A stretch of 64,000 nucleotides of DNA from assembly GCF_001553265.1 (NCBI RefSeq), contig NZ_KQ960610.1:36881-100880 (forward strand). The letters are read 5' to 3'. Under the pieces are notes generated by a model. That model made no database searches, was not told the origin of the DNA, and saw nothing but the letters and a program-made list of their open reading frames with translations. Each line of letters opens with the position of its first letter. Positions within the stretch are counted from its first letter, which is position 1. Positions 16,865-25,340 of the stretch are shown here, piece after piece. The DNA comes from Prevotella sp. DNF00663 (GTDB lineage Bacteria; Bacteroidota; Bacteroidia; Bacteroidales; Bacteroidaceae). A program made the position numbers and the translations under genes.

Positions 16865-17607
16865 AGTTCAAGTTTAAAAGGGATGTTGTGTTTACGTTGA
16901 TAGTTTATCCAAAAGCGACGGCGCAGTTTCAACGCTCTGTCAACGACTTCTTGTGGTATGATGCCCCGTTCTTCGGCATAATGTTGCATCAATAATATGA
17001 AAAAAGCTTTGGGTCCCCACATTCGTTTAAGGTTGTTGATACCCTTATTGATACTTACCGGGCCAAAGTACATGCGATTGGTGTCTACCAATGAGAACTT
17101 GAATCCATCCTCATCATGCTTCCACAGTATATTGCCGGGAGTGAAATCAAGGTGCATGATGTTCTTGTTGTGCATGCTGGCAGCTAGATGTGCAAGTGCT
17201 TTAGCCATGGGTTCGTATAGTTCAGGAGTAGCATTCCCCATATCATAGAGCGTATGTGGATAGTCGCATTGCTCACTAATGAAGTACGTATATCCCAATA
17301 ATCCGGCCTGTCGTTCCTTTATATATGCGATAGGTGTGGGACTGTTGATACCGTTGCGCAAGAGTATGGCAGGGTATTCAAAGGCTCTCTGTCCCTTGGG
17401 TTTACGCAATCCGCATGAATATATCAATCGGTTCAGTCCATTGGGTACATGGTATCGTTTCACATTCAGCTTCTGGCCGTCGGGTGTTTCCATCACTTTT
17501 ATCTCATTGCGGAGGTGATATATGGTAGTACCCTCGGCTTCGAAACGAGATGGAATACGCTCAATGTAGCTTCTCAGATATTCGTATGTAGGATTTAACA
17601 ACATCAT
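16861..17607 (-). CDS. lipopolysaccharide kinase (WaaP/InaA-like)
   Basis: A 248-residue protein-kinase-fold enzyme. The catalytic loop is IMHLDFTPGNILW (HxDxxxxN form) and the metal-binding step is FSLVDTNRM. It fits the family of kinases that phosphorylate sugars of the LPS inner core (WaaP, KdkA, InaA). Its place between an LpxL-like acyltransferase and a glycosyltransferase supports a lipid A-core substrate. It has no signal peptide, so it would act on the cytoplasmic face. It overlaps both neighbours by four bases. Confidence 0.83.
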   Translation of the reverse strand: MMLLNPTYEYLRSYIERIPSRFEAEGTTIYHLRNEIKVMETPDGQKLNVKRYHVPNGLNRLIYSCGLRKPKGQRAFEYPAILLRNGINSPTPIAYIKERQAGLLGYTYFISEQCDYPHTLYDMGNATPELYEPMAKALAHLAASMHNKNIMHLDFTPGNILWKHDEDGFKFSLVDTNRMYFGPVSINKGINNLKRMWGPKAFFILLMQHYAEERGIIPQEVVDRALKLRRRFWINYQRKHNIPFKLEL

Positions 17608-18575
17608 GCTTGCTTGCCTTCCATTCTTTTATTGTATTCTTCGTGCGTACGTTTCCATCGGTTATGGCTCCATAAATAGTATTCGGGATTGCGTCGAATA
17701 GTCTGTTCTAACAACTCGAAGAAACGGCGGGTAATCTCGTATTCGGGCAGCTCATTGGGCATTTTGGTAATGAGATGATACGTACAAGTGTAGTAACCGC
17801 GACGTGGTCGGCTCATCTCTACGTAATAAACGGCATTGTTTAGCTTCCTCATGAGGCGTTCACTACCGGTAAATACGGGTGTATCGTGATTGAGAAAAGG
17901 CAACCAAAGGTGGATATTCTCCCATTTTGGGGTTTGGTCTGATATATAACCGAAGAACGAGTTGATGCCTTGTTGCTTGTAGGCGAGTAGGTATCGGAGT
18001 GTATCTTGTTTGGGAATGGGAACTCCATTAGCTTGTGACGAACGTATGCGGCGGAACAATTCGTCAAAAAAATGATTGCTAAGAGGGTGGTAGACGAGTC
18101 CGCAACGGCTCTCTTTTGGTAATTCCATACCCACACATGAGAGCCATTCCCAGTTACAATAATGCCCTAGGATGGCTGCTACCGATTGTCCGTTATCGAA
18201 ACATTCGATGATTTCTTGGGAGTTTTGGATGGTGAATCGATGCTTCAATTCCGTGTCACTGATGCTTAGCAACTTGATGGCTTCGAGTGTATAATCGCAA
18301 AACCAGTGGTAAAATCTTCTTTCGATGTGTGCTATCTCTGCCTCATTTTTGTCGGGGAAAGCAGTCGACAGATTCTTTCTAACGATTTCACGACGGTATC
18401 TCAATAGTCTGTATACAAGTAGATAGGCTATATCGGAGATACAATAAAGAACGCGGAAGGGTAGGAGCGAGAGGGTGTAAAAGACACCAAAAGCCAATTT
18501 CCTCCAAAATCCCAGCTGCTCTTCGTGTTGGAGTTGGGACGCAGAATTCGTCGTTTGACAGTTTAGTCTCGTCAT
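17604..18575 (-). CDS. LpxL/HtrB-type lipid A acyltransferase
   Basis: A 323-residue protein with one N-terminal hydrophobic segment (LAFGVFYTLSLLPFRVLYCI) and the acyltransferase motif ILGHYCNWEW, which has the His-x4-Glu dyad. FFGYISDQTPKW and PVFTGSERLMRK follow as in LpxL/LpxM. It likely adds a secondary acyl chain to lipid A at the inner membrane. It lies 65 bases downstream of the MsbA-like transporter and overlaps the kinase gene. The neighbourhood makes lipid A more likely than a phospholipid substrate. Confidence 0.85.
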   Translation of the reverse strand: MTRLNCQTTNSASQLQHEEQLGFWRKLAFGVFYTLSLLPFRVLYCISDIAYLLVYRLLRYRREIVRKNLSTAFPDKNEAEIAHIERRFYHWFCDYTLEAIKLLSISDTELKHRFTIQNSQEIIECFDNGQSVAAILGHYCNWEWLSCVGMELPKESRCGLVYHPLSNHFFDELFRRIRSSQANGVPIPKQDTLRYLLAYKQQGINSFFGYISDQTPKWENIHLWLPFLNHDTPVFTGSERLMRKLNNAVYYVEMSRPRRGYYTCTYHLITKMPNELPEYEITRRFFELLEQTIRRNPEYYLWSHNRWKRTHEEYNKRMEGKQA

Positions 18576-18640
18576 GTTTGTATTCTCAGTATAGTCTTAT
18601 TTACTCTCTCTTTCTTAGCGATAAGAGTGGGGAAGTCCCC

Positions 18641-20467
18641 TTATTTCTGCATTTCGTTCAGTTTCTTGTAGTATCCGTCTTTCTCTATCAGCTCGTCATG
18701 CGTGCCACGTTCCACGATACTTCCGTCGTGCAACACGCATATTTCGTCTGCATGTTTGATGGTAGAGAGGCGGTGTGCCACAGCAATCGTGGTACGTGTG
18801 CTCATCAAGTGTTCCAATGCGTCTTGTACCAGACGTTCACTTTCGGTATCAAGAGCACTTGTTGCTTCGTCCAGAATAAGAATGGGCGGATTCTTTAAGA
18901 TAGCTCGTGCAATGCTTACACGCTGTCGTTGACCGCCCGACAGTCGTCCTCCACGGTCGCCGATGGATGTATTATAGCCGTTCTCCGACTGTATAATGAA
19001 CTCGTGGGCATTCGCTATTCGCGCTGCTTGTTCTACTTGTTCAGGCGTAGCATTGTCGGTTCCGAAAGATATGTTGTTGAAGAACGTGTCGTTGAAGAGT
19101 ATTGCTTCTTGGTTCACATTGCCTATCAATTGTCGTAAATCGTGGATTCCTAGGTCGCGAACATTGACTCCGTCGATGAGTACTTCGCCTTCTTGAACAT
19201 CGTAGTAACGCGGAATGAGGTCGACAAGGGTAGATTTTCCGCTACCACTTTGACCCACCAAAGCTACTGTTTTACCCTTCTCTATCACGAGATTGATGTC
19301 GCGTAGCACCCATTTCTCGGCATATTTGAACGATACATGGCGGAATTCTATCTGATGTTTGAAGCTACTGATATGCTTCGGATGGTCTGTCTCTTTGATG
19401 GAAATCTCTGCTAATAGAATTTTATCTACGCGCTCCATCGATGCCAAACCTTTCGGAATGTTGTATCCGGCCTTTGAAAATTCCTTCAAAGGATTAATGA
19501 TTGAGTAGAGTATTACGAGGTAGTAGATGAACGTCGGACCGCTGATAGTCTGGTTGTTTAGTACTAGTATACCGCCAAACCAAAGCACAATGACTATCAT
19601 AACCGTCCCTAAGAACTCGCTCATGGGATGTGCCATCTGCTGTCGGATATTTACTTTCATGATGTTATCGCGGTATTCCGAGTTGATACGGTCGAACCGT
19701 TGGTTCATCTTCTCTTCTGCACAGAAGGCCTTGATGATGCGTAATCCGCCGAGAGTTTCCTCTACTTGACTCATCGTATCGCTCCATAAAGCCTGTGCTT
19801 TGATACTTTTGGCTTTCAGTTTGCGCCCTACATAGCCCATCAACCAGCCGAACAAGGGGACGAAGATGACTGTAAACAGGGTCAATTGCCAACTTATAAC
19901 AACCAACGTAGCAAAGTAAGCGATGATGAGGATTGGGTTTTTGAAGAGCATATCAAGGCTCGACATGATGGAACTTTCAATTTCCTGCACGTCTCCACTC
20001 ATACGGGCAATGATGTCACCTTTACGTTCTTCTGAGAAGAAAGAGAGTGAAAGGGCATTTATTTTACGGTAAAGTTGATTGCGTATATCGCGTACTATAC
20101 CGGTTCTGATGGGTATAATGGTGGCCGACGATAGGAAATATGCCCCTGTTTTCAGGAATGTCATGAGTGCCAAAAACAGTCCGATGATGAGCAATGTCGT
20201 CGTTGCACCCATATCGCCTATCATCGATTGCACGTAATAGTTGACATTATTGCTCAGCACTTCTTTTGCTGAGGCGTCGTCCCATGCCATCAATGCCGTT
20301 ACTTTTGTGGTATCTCCGGTATTAAAGAGAATCTGTAATATCGGGATTAATGCGGCAAACGAGAAGATATTTAGTACTGCCGAGAGGATGTTAAACATCA
20401 CCGATAGTATCAAATACCGCTTGTATGGCGGCACAAATCGTTGTAATATCTTGAAGAATTCTTTCAT
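18641..20467 (-). CDS. msbA: MsbA-like lipid flippase, ABC transporter fused permease/ATPase
   Basis: A 608-residue half-transporter. About six membrane helices fill the N-terminal 330 residues. The nucleotide-binding domain has Walker A VALVGQSGSGKST, signature RLSGGQRQRVSIARA, Walker B ILILDEATSALD and the switch VAHRLSTIKHAD. Homodimers of this type flip lipid A-core across the inner membrane; position next to an LpxL-like gene and an LPS-type kinase supports MsbA rather than a drug exporter. The start codon follows the stop of the PIN toxin gene directly, so both appear to share one message. Confidence 0.86.
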   Translation of the reverse strand: MKEFFKILQRFVPPYKRYLILSVMFNILSAVLNIFSFAALIPILQILFNTGDTTKVTALMAWDDASAKEVLSNNVNYYVQSMIGDMGATTTLLIIGLFLALMTFLKTGAYFLSSATIIPIRTGIVRDIRNQLYRKINALSLSFFSEERKGDIIARMSGDVQEIESSIMSSLDMLFKNPILIIAYFATLVVISWQLTLFTVIFVPLFGWLMGYVGRKLKAKSIKAQALWSDTMSQVEETLGGLRIIKAFCAEEKMNQRFDRINSEYRDNIMKVNIRQQMAHPMSEFLGTVMIVIVLWFGGILVLNNQTISGPTFIYYLVILYSIINPLKEFSKAGYNIPKGLASMERVDKILLAEISIKETDHPKHISSFKHQIEFRHVSFKYAEKWVLRDINLVIEKGKTVALVGQSGSGKSTLVDLIPRYYDVQEGEVLIDGVNVRDLGIHDLRQLIGNVNQEAILFNDTFFNNISFGTDNATPEQVEQAARIANAHEFIIQSENGYNTSIGDRGGRLSGGQRQRVSIARAILKNPPILILDEATSALDTESERLVQDALEHLMSTRTTIAVAHRLSTIKHADEICVLHDGSIVERGTHDELIEKDGYYKKLNEMQK

Positions 20468-20875
20468 TTATTCTCGGTCAATCCAATTCTCTATTTGGAG
20501 ATTTGGGATTCTTTCCAAATGTTTAGTATTCTCTGTTACCATCACACATTGATTGATGATGGCCGTAGAACCTATCAATAAATCAAAATTGTCTATCAGA
20601 TTCCCTTGCTCCCTTAGTAAAGCTTTTGTTTCAGCAAAGACCTCCAAGCAGTCATAGATAGGTAAGACGTCGAAGACTTTAATAAGCGATGAAATCTCAT
20701 CTCTATTGCGTGGATTCTTACCAACGGCAGCACCATATAGCAACTCGGCCACTGTTATTTCTGAGATATAGCAATTCTCAATACCCACACTTTCTATCTT
20801 TTCAGGAATATGATATTTATTCTTGAAATAAGAAATGCAGATATTTGTATCAAGCAAATATTTCCGTCTAGTCAT
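20468..20875 (-). CDS. vapC: PIN-domain toxin, VapC-like ribonuclease
   Basis: A 135-residue PIN-domain protein: YLLDTNICISYF at the start (first Asp), ISEITVAELLYGAA (Glu), and NLIDNFDLLIGSTAI (third acidic cluster), followed by VTENTKHLERIPNL. This is the VapC nuclease layout, cutting tRNA or rRNA unless held by its antitoxin. The start ATG lies inside the last codons of a small upstream ORF (ATGACTAG, 8-base overlap), the usual toxin-antitoxin arrangement. Its TAA is followed at once by the msbA ATG, which is unusual. Confidence 0.88.
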   Translation of the reverse strand: MTRRKYLLDTNICISYFKNKYHIPEKIESVGIENCYISEITVAELLYGAAVGKNPRNRDEISSLIKVFDVLPIYDCLEVFAETKALLREQGNLIDNFDLLIGSTAIINQCVMVTENTKHLERIPNLQIENWIDRE

Positions 20876-21014
20876 TTAAAGGAAGTATTTCGCGTTCGTA
20901 ATCGGCTTTTCTACCTTCGGCAATGGTTTCTTCGATAGTATCCATACTCGGATCATTCTCCCAAACACCTGCCAACTGTTTGAAAAGTTTATATCTTTCA
21001 GTCTGCTTTGCCAT
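20868..21014 (-). CDS. putative VapB-like antitoxin
   Basis: A 48-residue ORF that starts MAKQTERYKLFKQLAGVW and ends REILPLND, overlapping the VapC start by eight bases. An acidic C-terminal half (DTIEETIAEGRKADYERE) is typical of antitoxin tails that wrap the toxin. No clear DNA-binding domain is seen. The frame is open 16 codons further upstream with no ATG (about LGERLIEEARKERNN), so the true protein may be longer with a rare start, or its N-terminus may have been lost. The call rests on position and overlap. Confidence 0.6.
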   Translation of the reverse strand: MAKQTERYKLFKQLAGVWENDPSMDTIEETIAEGRKADYEREILPLND

Positions 21015-21397
21015 ATTATTCCTTTCTTTTCTAGCTTCTTCGATGAGCCTTTCTCCAAGTCACTGCTTATTACAATAGCTTAGTGAAAATGAATTGATAT
21101 AATCTAATAGATTGTTGAGTGGAACTTGTGCCTGCATAAAATCTCCTTTTTATTCGTCTTCCTTGCAAACTTACACAAAAGTTTTGATATTCCATACAAT
21201 GCGAGGGATTTATCATTGTGAGGCAATGCACAATAGGGATGTAGCAAGAATGATAAATGCTAGCACTAGAGATGGCATGTAGTCTGTCTCGCAAGGTCTC
21301 ATACCGATGATTGGTAGACTGGCTATAGGGAGACGGAGTACACTCCGTCTCTACTGTTCGACACTGCTTTTTATAGGTGTTTTTGTTGGCGTTGAAC
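21015..21397. other. non-coding gap between the vapBC-like pair and miaB
   Basis: No credible gene. It contains a palindrome with GAGACGGAGT arms at 21330-21351. I see no clear promoter box for the leftward vapBC-msbA unit. Confidence 0.5.
21330..21356. repeat. dispersed palindrome with CTCTACTG tail
   Basis: GAGACGGAGT (21330-21339) and ACTCCGTCTC (21342-21351) form a perfect ten-base inverted repeat, followed by TACTG. It is the same type as the elements at 11113, 23324 and 23524. Confidence 0.65.
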
Positions 21398-22726
21398 TTA
21401 CACTTCTTCTCCAAACAGTGTGGCACTCGTGCTTCCGGTGATTCTCACTTTCACGAATTCACCGATATGATGGTTGCCTTTATCGAAGATGACAGCCTTG
21501 TTTTGTTCGGTTCTACCCATCAATTGCTGGCGACTGCGTTTGCTGAATCCCTCTACAAGTACTGTAAATTCCTTGCCTTCATCCTTTTTATTCTGCTCGG
21601 CACTGACCTCTGTTTGCAATTGTATCAACTCGTTCAAGCGGGCAATCTTTTCTTCTTCCGGCACGTTGTCGGGTAAATGTTTGGACGCATAAGTACCCGG
21701 ACGCTCGCTGTATTTGAACATGAAGGCCGAGTCGAAGCCTACCTCGCGTACCAACGATAACGTCTCTTCAAAGTCGGCACGGCTCTCGTTGTGGTAGCCG
21801 ATGAATATATCGGTGGTGATACCGCATCTGGGGATGATGCGACGGATATTGTCTATCATCTTCAGATACTCTTCGCGGGTGTATTTGCGGTTCATCAGTT
21901 TGAGCTGACTGTTGCTTCCACTCTGTGCCGGGAAGTGGATATGCCGGCATAGGTTGGGCTCTTCGGCGATGGCATACAGGATGTCTTCGCTCATGTCTTC
22001 GGGATTTGAGGTGGTGAAACGTACGCGCATGTCGGGTACCGATTGCGCTACTGTCCTCAATAGTTGGGCGAATGAGGTGCTGCCTTCTTCGCGTTTGCCC
22101 GATGGCGACAGTCCGTAGCTGTTCACATTCTGTCCGAGTAGTGTTACTTCTTTGAATCCCTTGTCGTGTAGGTCGCGCACTTCTTTCAAGATGCTTTCTA
22201 CATCTCGCGAGCGTTCACGGCCACGGGTGAAGGGCACAATACAGTAGTGGCAGAAGTTATTGCAGCCACGCATGATGCTCACAAAGCCACTCACATGGTT
22301 TCCACCGATACGTTGTGGCACCACATCGCGATAGGTCTCGGTCTTTGAAAGCTCGATGTTCATGGCCTTATGACCTGTCTCTACTTGCGCAATCATATCG
22401 GGCAGGTTCAGATAACTGTCGGGGCCGCATACCAAATCGGCATGGTGATTGTTGATTAAGTTGTCTCTCACGCGTTCAGCCATACAGCCCAATACGCCCA
22501 AAATCAGTTGTCTGCCTTTCTTTTGTTCGGCATGTAATGTTTCTAATCGGTTGTAAATCTTGTTCTCCGCATTCTCTCTGATGCTGCAAGTGTTCATGAA
22601 TACAGCGTCTGCTTCGTCTTCTTTCTCGCAGATTTCGTATCCTGCCATCTGCATTACAGAGGCTACTACCTCGCTATCAGCAACGTTCATCTGACAGCCG
22701 TAGGTTTCTATATATAATTTCTTCAT
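21398..22726 (-). CDS. miaB: tRNA-2-methylthio-N6-dimethylallyladenosine synthase
   Basis: MiaB is a radical-SAM enzyme that adds a methylthio group to i6A37 of tRNAs reading UNN codons. The 442-residue protein has the N-terminal iron-sulfur domain start MKKLYIETYGCQMNVADSEV, CSIRENAENKIYNRL, the radical-SAM cluster motif MRGCNNFCHYC, and a C-terminal TRAM domain (EFTVLVEGFSKRSRQQLMGR). The start at 22726 is set by the conserved MKKLYIETYGCQMN; the open frame continues upstream across both promoter boxes and is ignored. It lies between the two glycan clusters without functional link. Confidence 0.96.
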   Translation of the reverse strand: MKKLYIETYGCQMNVADSEVVASVMQMAGYEICEKEDEADAVFMNTCSIRENAENKIYNRLETLHAEQKKGRQLILGVLGCMAERVRDNLINNHHADLVCGPDSYLNLPDMIAQVETGHKAMNIELSKTETYRDVVPQRIGGNHVSGFVSIMRGCNNFCHYCIVPFTRGRERSRDVESILKEVRDLHDKGFKEVTLLGQNVNSYGLSPSGKREEGSTSFAQLLRTVAQSVPDMRVRFTTSNPEDMSEDILYAIAEEPNLCRHIHFPAQSGSNSQLKLMNRKYTREEYLKMIDNIRRIIPRCGITTDIFIGYHNESRADFEETLSLVREVGFDSAFMFKYSERPGTYASKHLPDNVPEEEKIARLNELIQLQTEVSAEQNKKDEGKEFTVLVEGFSKRSRQQLMGRTEQNKAVIFDKGNHHIGEFVKVRITGSTSATLFGEEV

Positions 22727-22774
22727 CCGTTTTAATTGGTTATATGGATCATCTGGGATGTGAGTTATCCGATG

Positions 22775-22782
22775 CAAAGATA
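22775..22782 (-). promoter_or_regulatory. miaB proximal -7 element
   Basis: TATCTTTGCATC on the minus strand fits TAnnTTTG, 49 bases before the miaB start. Confidence 0.5.
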
Positions 22783-22840
22783 GCACAAACGAGCGCAATG
22801 AAAATTTATTTTCAAATTGCCGAGTGCAGTTTAGCTTATG

Positions 22841-22872
22841 CAAAGGTAGTGTAAATCAATAAGATAAGCAAG
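22841..22872 (-). promoter_or_regulatory. miaB distal promoter
   Basis: TACCTTTGCATA (-7 at 22841-22848) with CTTG at the -33 position (22869-22872), 20 bases apart. Two boxes 66 bases apart suggest tandem promoters. Confidence 0.5.
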
Positions 22873-22973
22873 TAAACGACTTCTTTTGTGATGATGACCA
22901 AGCTACTTGTTGATACACATTTAGTCTTATTCTCTTGTGGAATGAATAACTAATAAACTCAAAAACTTATGAA

Positions 22974-23156
22974 CTCAATTTGCTGCAAAGGCGAGGCAAT
23001 ATTGCTGCAAAGCCCGGACAGCGTTGCTGAAGAACCGAGGCAGAAAGACTGGGGAGGCACTGCAAAAGCCCCTCTCCAACCATCTACAGCCCCACCCCAA
23101 CCCTCCCCAAAAGGGGAGGGAGATGGTTTTAAGTTGACAAGTAGACGAGTTTAGGT
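22974..23156. repeat. dispersed hairpin repeat, inverted copy
   Basis: Contains CCCTCCCCAAAAGGGGAGGG (23101-23120), preceded by AGCCCCACCCCAA and GCTGCAAAG/CCGAGGCAG words and followed by GATGGTTTTAAGTTGACAAG and TAGACGAGTTTAG. The module order mirrors the copy at 11244-11400. Confidence 0.8.
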
Positions 23157-23323
23157 TTTAGTATTTAAGTTTTTGAGTTTATAAGTTTTAAGTTGTGGAA
23201 TCGAAAAGGCTCATCTCTTTCTCCCTCTTCTTTTGGAGAACCATCGGTCATCGACCGAGTAGTCGCAGTCGACTCAACCGGTGCGATAGAAAACGAGGGA
23301 GATAATGGCGGGGGAGAGACTCC

Positions 23324-23349
23324 TGTAGAGACGGAAAGTTTTCCGTCTC
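23324..23349. repeat. dispersed palindrome with TGTAGAGACGG edge
   Basis: GAGACGGAAA (23328-23337) pairs perfectly with TTTCCGTCTC (23340-23349); TGTA precedes it. Confidence 0.65.
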
Positions 23350-23523
23350 ACAAGCAAAAGGGTGCAAAAAACAAGTCCCATCTTAGCTCTTTCTCAAGGG
23401 GAAGAATGTTGTATTGAGTTGATAAGTTATGGGTTGGGAATTAAGTTCATGAATTTTTGAGTTCATGGGTTCTTTGTTCTTCCTTCCTCTTTGGGGAGGG
23501 ATAGGTTGGTTTTTATGGTATAT

Positions 23524-23550
23524 GAGATTGGTGTACACACCATCTCTACA
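23524..23550. repeat. dispersed palindrome with TCTCTACA edge
   Basis: GAGAT-GGTGT pairs with ACACC-ATCTC with one unpaired T, followed by TACA. It lies 16 bases after the end of the leftward epimerase gene and might serve as its transcript's 3' hairpin. Confidence 0.55.
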
Positions 23551-23565
23551 AAGCAAATATAAAGG

Positions 23566-24606
23566 TCATTGCTGGTCTTGTTTGATGGATTCTATCAGTC
23601 GGGCGAACATTTCGCGCATGCCGTAAGCCGGTTTCCAGCCCAAGGCCTGCATGCGCCCGGTGTCCAATCGCAGCTTAGTGGTGGGCGAGTAGCCCATTCC
23701 CTCGGTCAGGTTGACGACTACTTGCACGATAGGATTGAACTCGTGGCAGAGCATGCGAGCCATGTCGACGATAGAAATATAGGTCTCTTCGTTGGCTATG
23801 TTGTAAGCCCGACCGCTTTCTCCTTGTGTCGCAAGACAGAGCATGGCAGCCATGGCGTCCGTCGTGTAGCAATAGCAGCGGCTCAATTCGCCTGTGGTGT
23901 GCAGTTCAATGTCGCGACTGTCGATGATGGCGCGGGCAAACTGGGCAAACACCCGGTTGTCGTCGGCTGCCACACCGGCTCCAAACGTCTGTGCCAGTCG
24001 GGCTATCCTGACAGGCAGTCCGTACTCGGCGGCATAGGCATGGCATAGGCATTCGGCCGCGCGCTTGGCCATGGGGTAGCTGCTGCGCGTGTCCATAGGG
24101 TCTAAGAATCCCTGCCGGTCTTCGGTCAGCGGTGTGGAATCGTCGTACACCGTGCCGTAGACTTCGAGCGTAGATGCATAGACCACCGACTGCACGGCAT
24201 GTCTTCGGGCATACTCAAGCAGCGTGCGTGTACCGTCGAGGACGGTCGTAAAGGTCTCCGCGGGATGTTCCACGAAGTAGCGCGAGGCCGTGGGAGCAGC
24301 GAAATGGATGATATGTGTGGGTGCCTCGTTGGGCAGGAAGGGCAGCGAAGCGGCGAAGTCGTAGACATAATATTGATGCTGTGGCGTGGCCGCACCGAGC
24401 AGCTGGGTGGCTTTTTCTAGGTTTCTCACCACGCTGATGATGCTGATATGGAGCTGTTGTTGCTCGTTGAGAGCCTGCAGACAGCGTACCATGCACGAGC
24501 CAAGGAGTCCGGTGGCACCGGTCACCATGATTCGGCTGCCTCGCAATGCGCTACCGTCAAAGTGGGCGGCAAAGCGGAGAAAGTCTTCTTTCTGGACGTT
24601 GTTCAT
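23566..24606 (-). CDS. NAD-dependent epimerase/dehydratase
   Basis: A 346-residue extended short-chain dehydrogenase. The nucleotide loop is VTGATGLLG (GxxGxxG at residues 30-36), and the Ser-Tyr-Lys catalytic set appears as VYASTLEVYG and SSYPMAKRAAE. An N-terminal extension of about 22 residues precedes the fold. Such enzymes epimerise, reduce or dehydrate nucleotide sugars. Its placement after an IspD/TarI-like cytidylyltransferase and a LicD suggests it may work on a CDP-linked or sugar-phosphate intermediate of that pathway, but the substrate cannot be read from sequence. It starts three bases after the cytidylyltransferase stop. Confidence 0.85.
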   Translation of the reverse strand: MNNVQKEDFLRFAAHFDGSALRGSRIMVTGATGLLGSCMVRCLQALNEQQQLHISIISVVRNLEKATQLLGAATPQHQYYVYDFAASLPFLPNEAPTHIIHFAAPTASRYFVEHPAETFTTVLDGTRTLLEYARRHAVQSVVYASTLEVYGTVYDDSTPLTEDRQGFLDPMDTRSSYPMAKRAAECLCHAYAAEYGLPVRIARLAQTFGAGVAADDNRVFAQFARAIIDSRDIELHTTGELSRCYCYTTDAMAAMLCLATQGESGRAYNIANEETYISIVDMARMLCHEFNPIVQVVVNLTEGMGYSPTTKLRLDTGRMQALGWKPAYGMREMFARLIESIKQDQQ

Positions 24607-24609
24607 CGT

Positions 24610-25326
24610 TTAGAGTCCGAATATTTGTTGGTCTTCGTGTACCTTCACCATCGCCCGGAACACGAAGAAGTCGGTCGGGGTGGTAATCTTGATATTCTCC
24701 ATGGGACCGATGACGGTGCCTAGCTTGTAGCCATAGTGGCTCATCATGGTGCATGAGTCGATGAAATCGTGCAGCCCCTCGGCGATAGCCCGTTCGTGGG
24801 CGGAGAGAATGTCAGACAGTTTGAAACTCTGAGGTGCGCGTGCTATGAGCGAATCGGAGCGCGAGGGAATCTCCAAGGATCCATCGGGCTGGCGCACGAT
24901 AAAGGTTTCTGTGGCCGGGATGCACGTGATGCAACTGCCGCATTCCTCTACTTTGCGCAGGTTGTCGGTGATAGTCTGCTCGGTAATCAGGGGGCGCACG
25001 CCGTCGTGGATGAGCACCGTGGCGTCGGCTTGGGCTATCTCCTGAGCTGCTTTCAGGCCGTTGTAGATGGACGCCTGTCCCGTCTGGCCGCCGGGAACCA
25101 TCTTGACCACCTTGTTGATTTCAAACTTACGCAGTTGCTTTTCGAGGAAAGGTATCCAGTTTTCGATACATGCTACCACGATGGCATCAATCTCCGGATG
25201 GTTGTCGAACAGCTCTAATGTATAGATGATGATGGGTTTTCCGTTGAGATCGAGAAACTGTTTGGGGCGCGACTTGGTGTGCATGCGCAGGCCGGAACCA
25301 CCGGCAAAAATCACAGCTATATTCAT
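24610..25326 (-). CDS. IspD/TarI-type cytidylyltransferase
   Basis: A 238-residue CTP-dependent nucleotidyltransferase: AVIFAGGSGLRMHTKSRPKQ (CTP loop with the conserved Arg and Lys), VPGGQTGQASIYNGL, VLIHDGVRPLI and KITTPTDFFVFRAM. The family includes IspD (methylerythritol phosphate), TarI (ribitol 5-phosphate) and human CRPPA/ISPD. The genome needs an IspD for the MEP route that Dxr starts, but this gene sits between a LicD and an epimerase, favouring a polyol-phosphate for surface decoration. Either reading is possible from sequence alone. It is followed closely by the epimerase gene. Confidence 0.87.
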   Translation of the reverse strand: MNIAVIFAGGSGLRMHTKSRPKQFLDLNGKPIIIYTLELFDNHPEIDAIVVACIENWIPFLEKQLRKFEINKVVKMVPGGQTGQASIYNGLKAAQEIAQADATVLIHDGVRPLITEQTITDNLRKVEECGSCITCIPATETFIVRQPDGSLEIPSRSDSLIARAPQSFKLSDILSAHERAIAEGLHDFIDSCTMMSHYGYKLGTVIGPMENIKITTPTDFFVFRAMVKVHEDQQIFGL

Positions 25327-25340
25327 ATCGTGAGATGTTT

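Larger units (their letters stand above)
22873..23565. other. repeat-rich non-coding gap
   Basis: About 690 bases without a credible gene. It contains an inverted copy of the CCCTCCCC hairpin repeat (22974-23156), two CTCTACA palindromes (23324-23349 and 23524-23550), a degenerate hairpin-repeat copy near 23488-23512, and runs of the AACTCATAAACTC type. Short open frames here are made of repeat sequence. Confidence 0.7.

Noticed and set aside
20876..21058. A 60-codon leftward frame before the PIN toxin
   Set aside because: The neighbouring frame at 20868-21014 overlaps the toxin start in the usual ATGACTAG manner and has an acidic antitoxin-like tail; this frame does not.
21070..21426. A 118-codon leftward frame in the gap before miaB
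   Set aside because: It overlaps the end of miaB, runs through a palindromic repeat, and its product is rich in Ser, Cys and His without any recognisable pattern.
22969..23417. Short open frames between miaB and the epimerase gene
   Set aside because: They consist of dispersed repeat sequence (CCCTCCCC hairpin and GAGACGG palindrome) and have no protein-like features.
24126..25218. Several frames of 70-150 codons opposite the epimerase and cytidylyltransferase genes
   Set aside because: They are antisense to two well-supported enzymes and show no family motifs.
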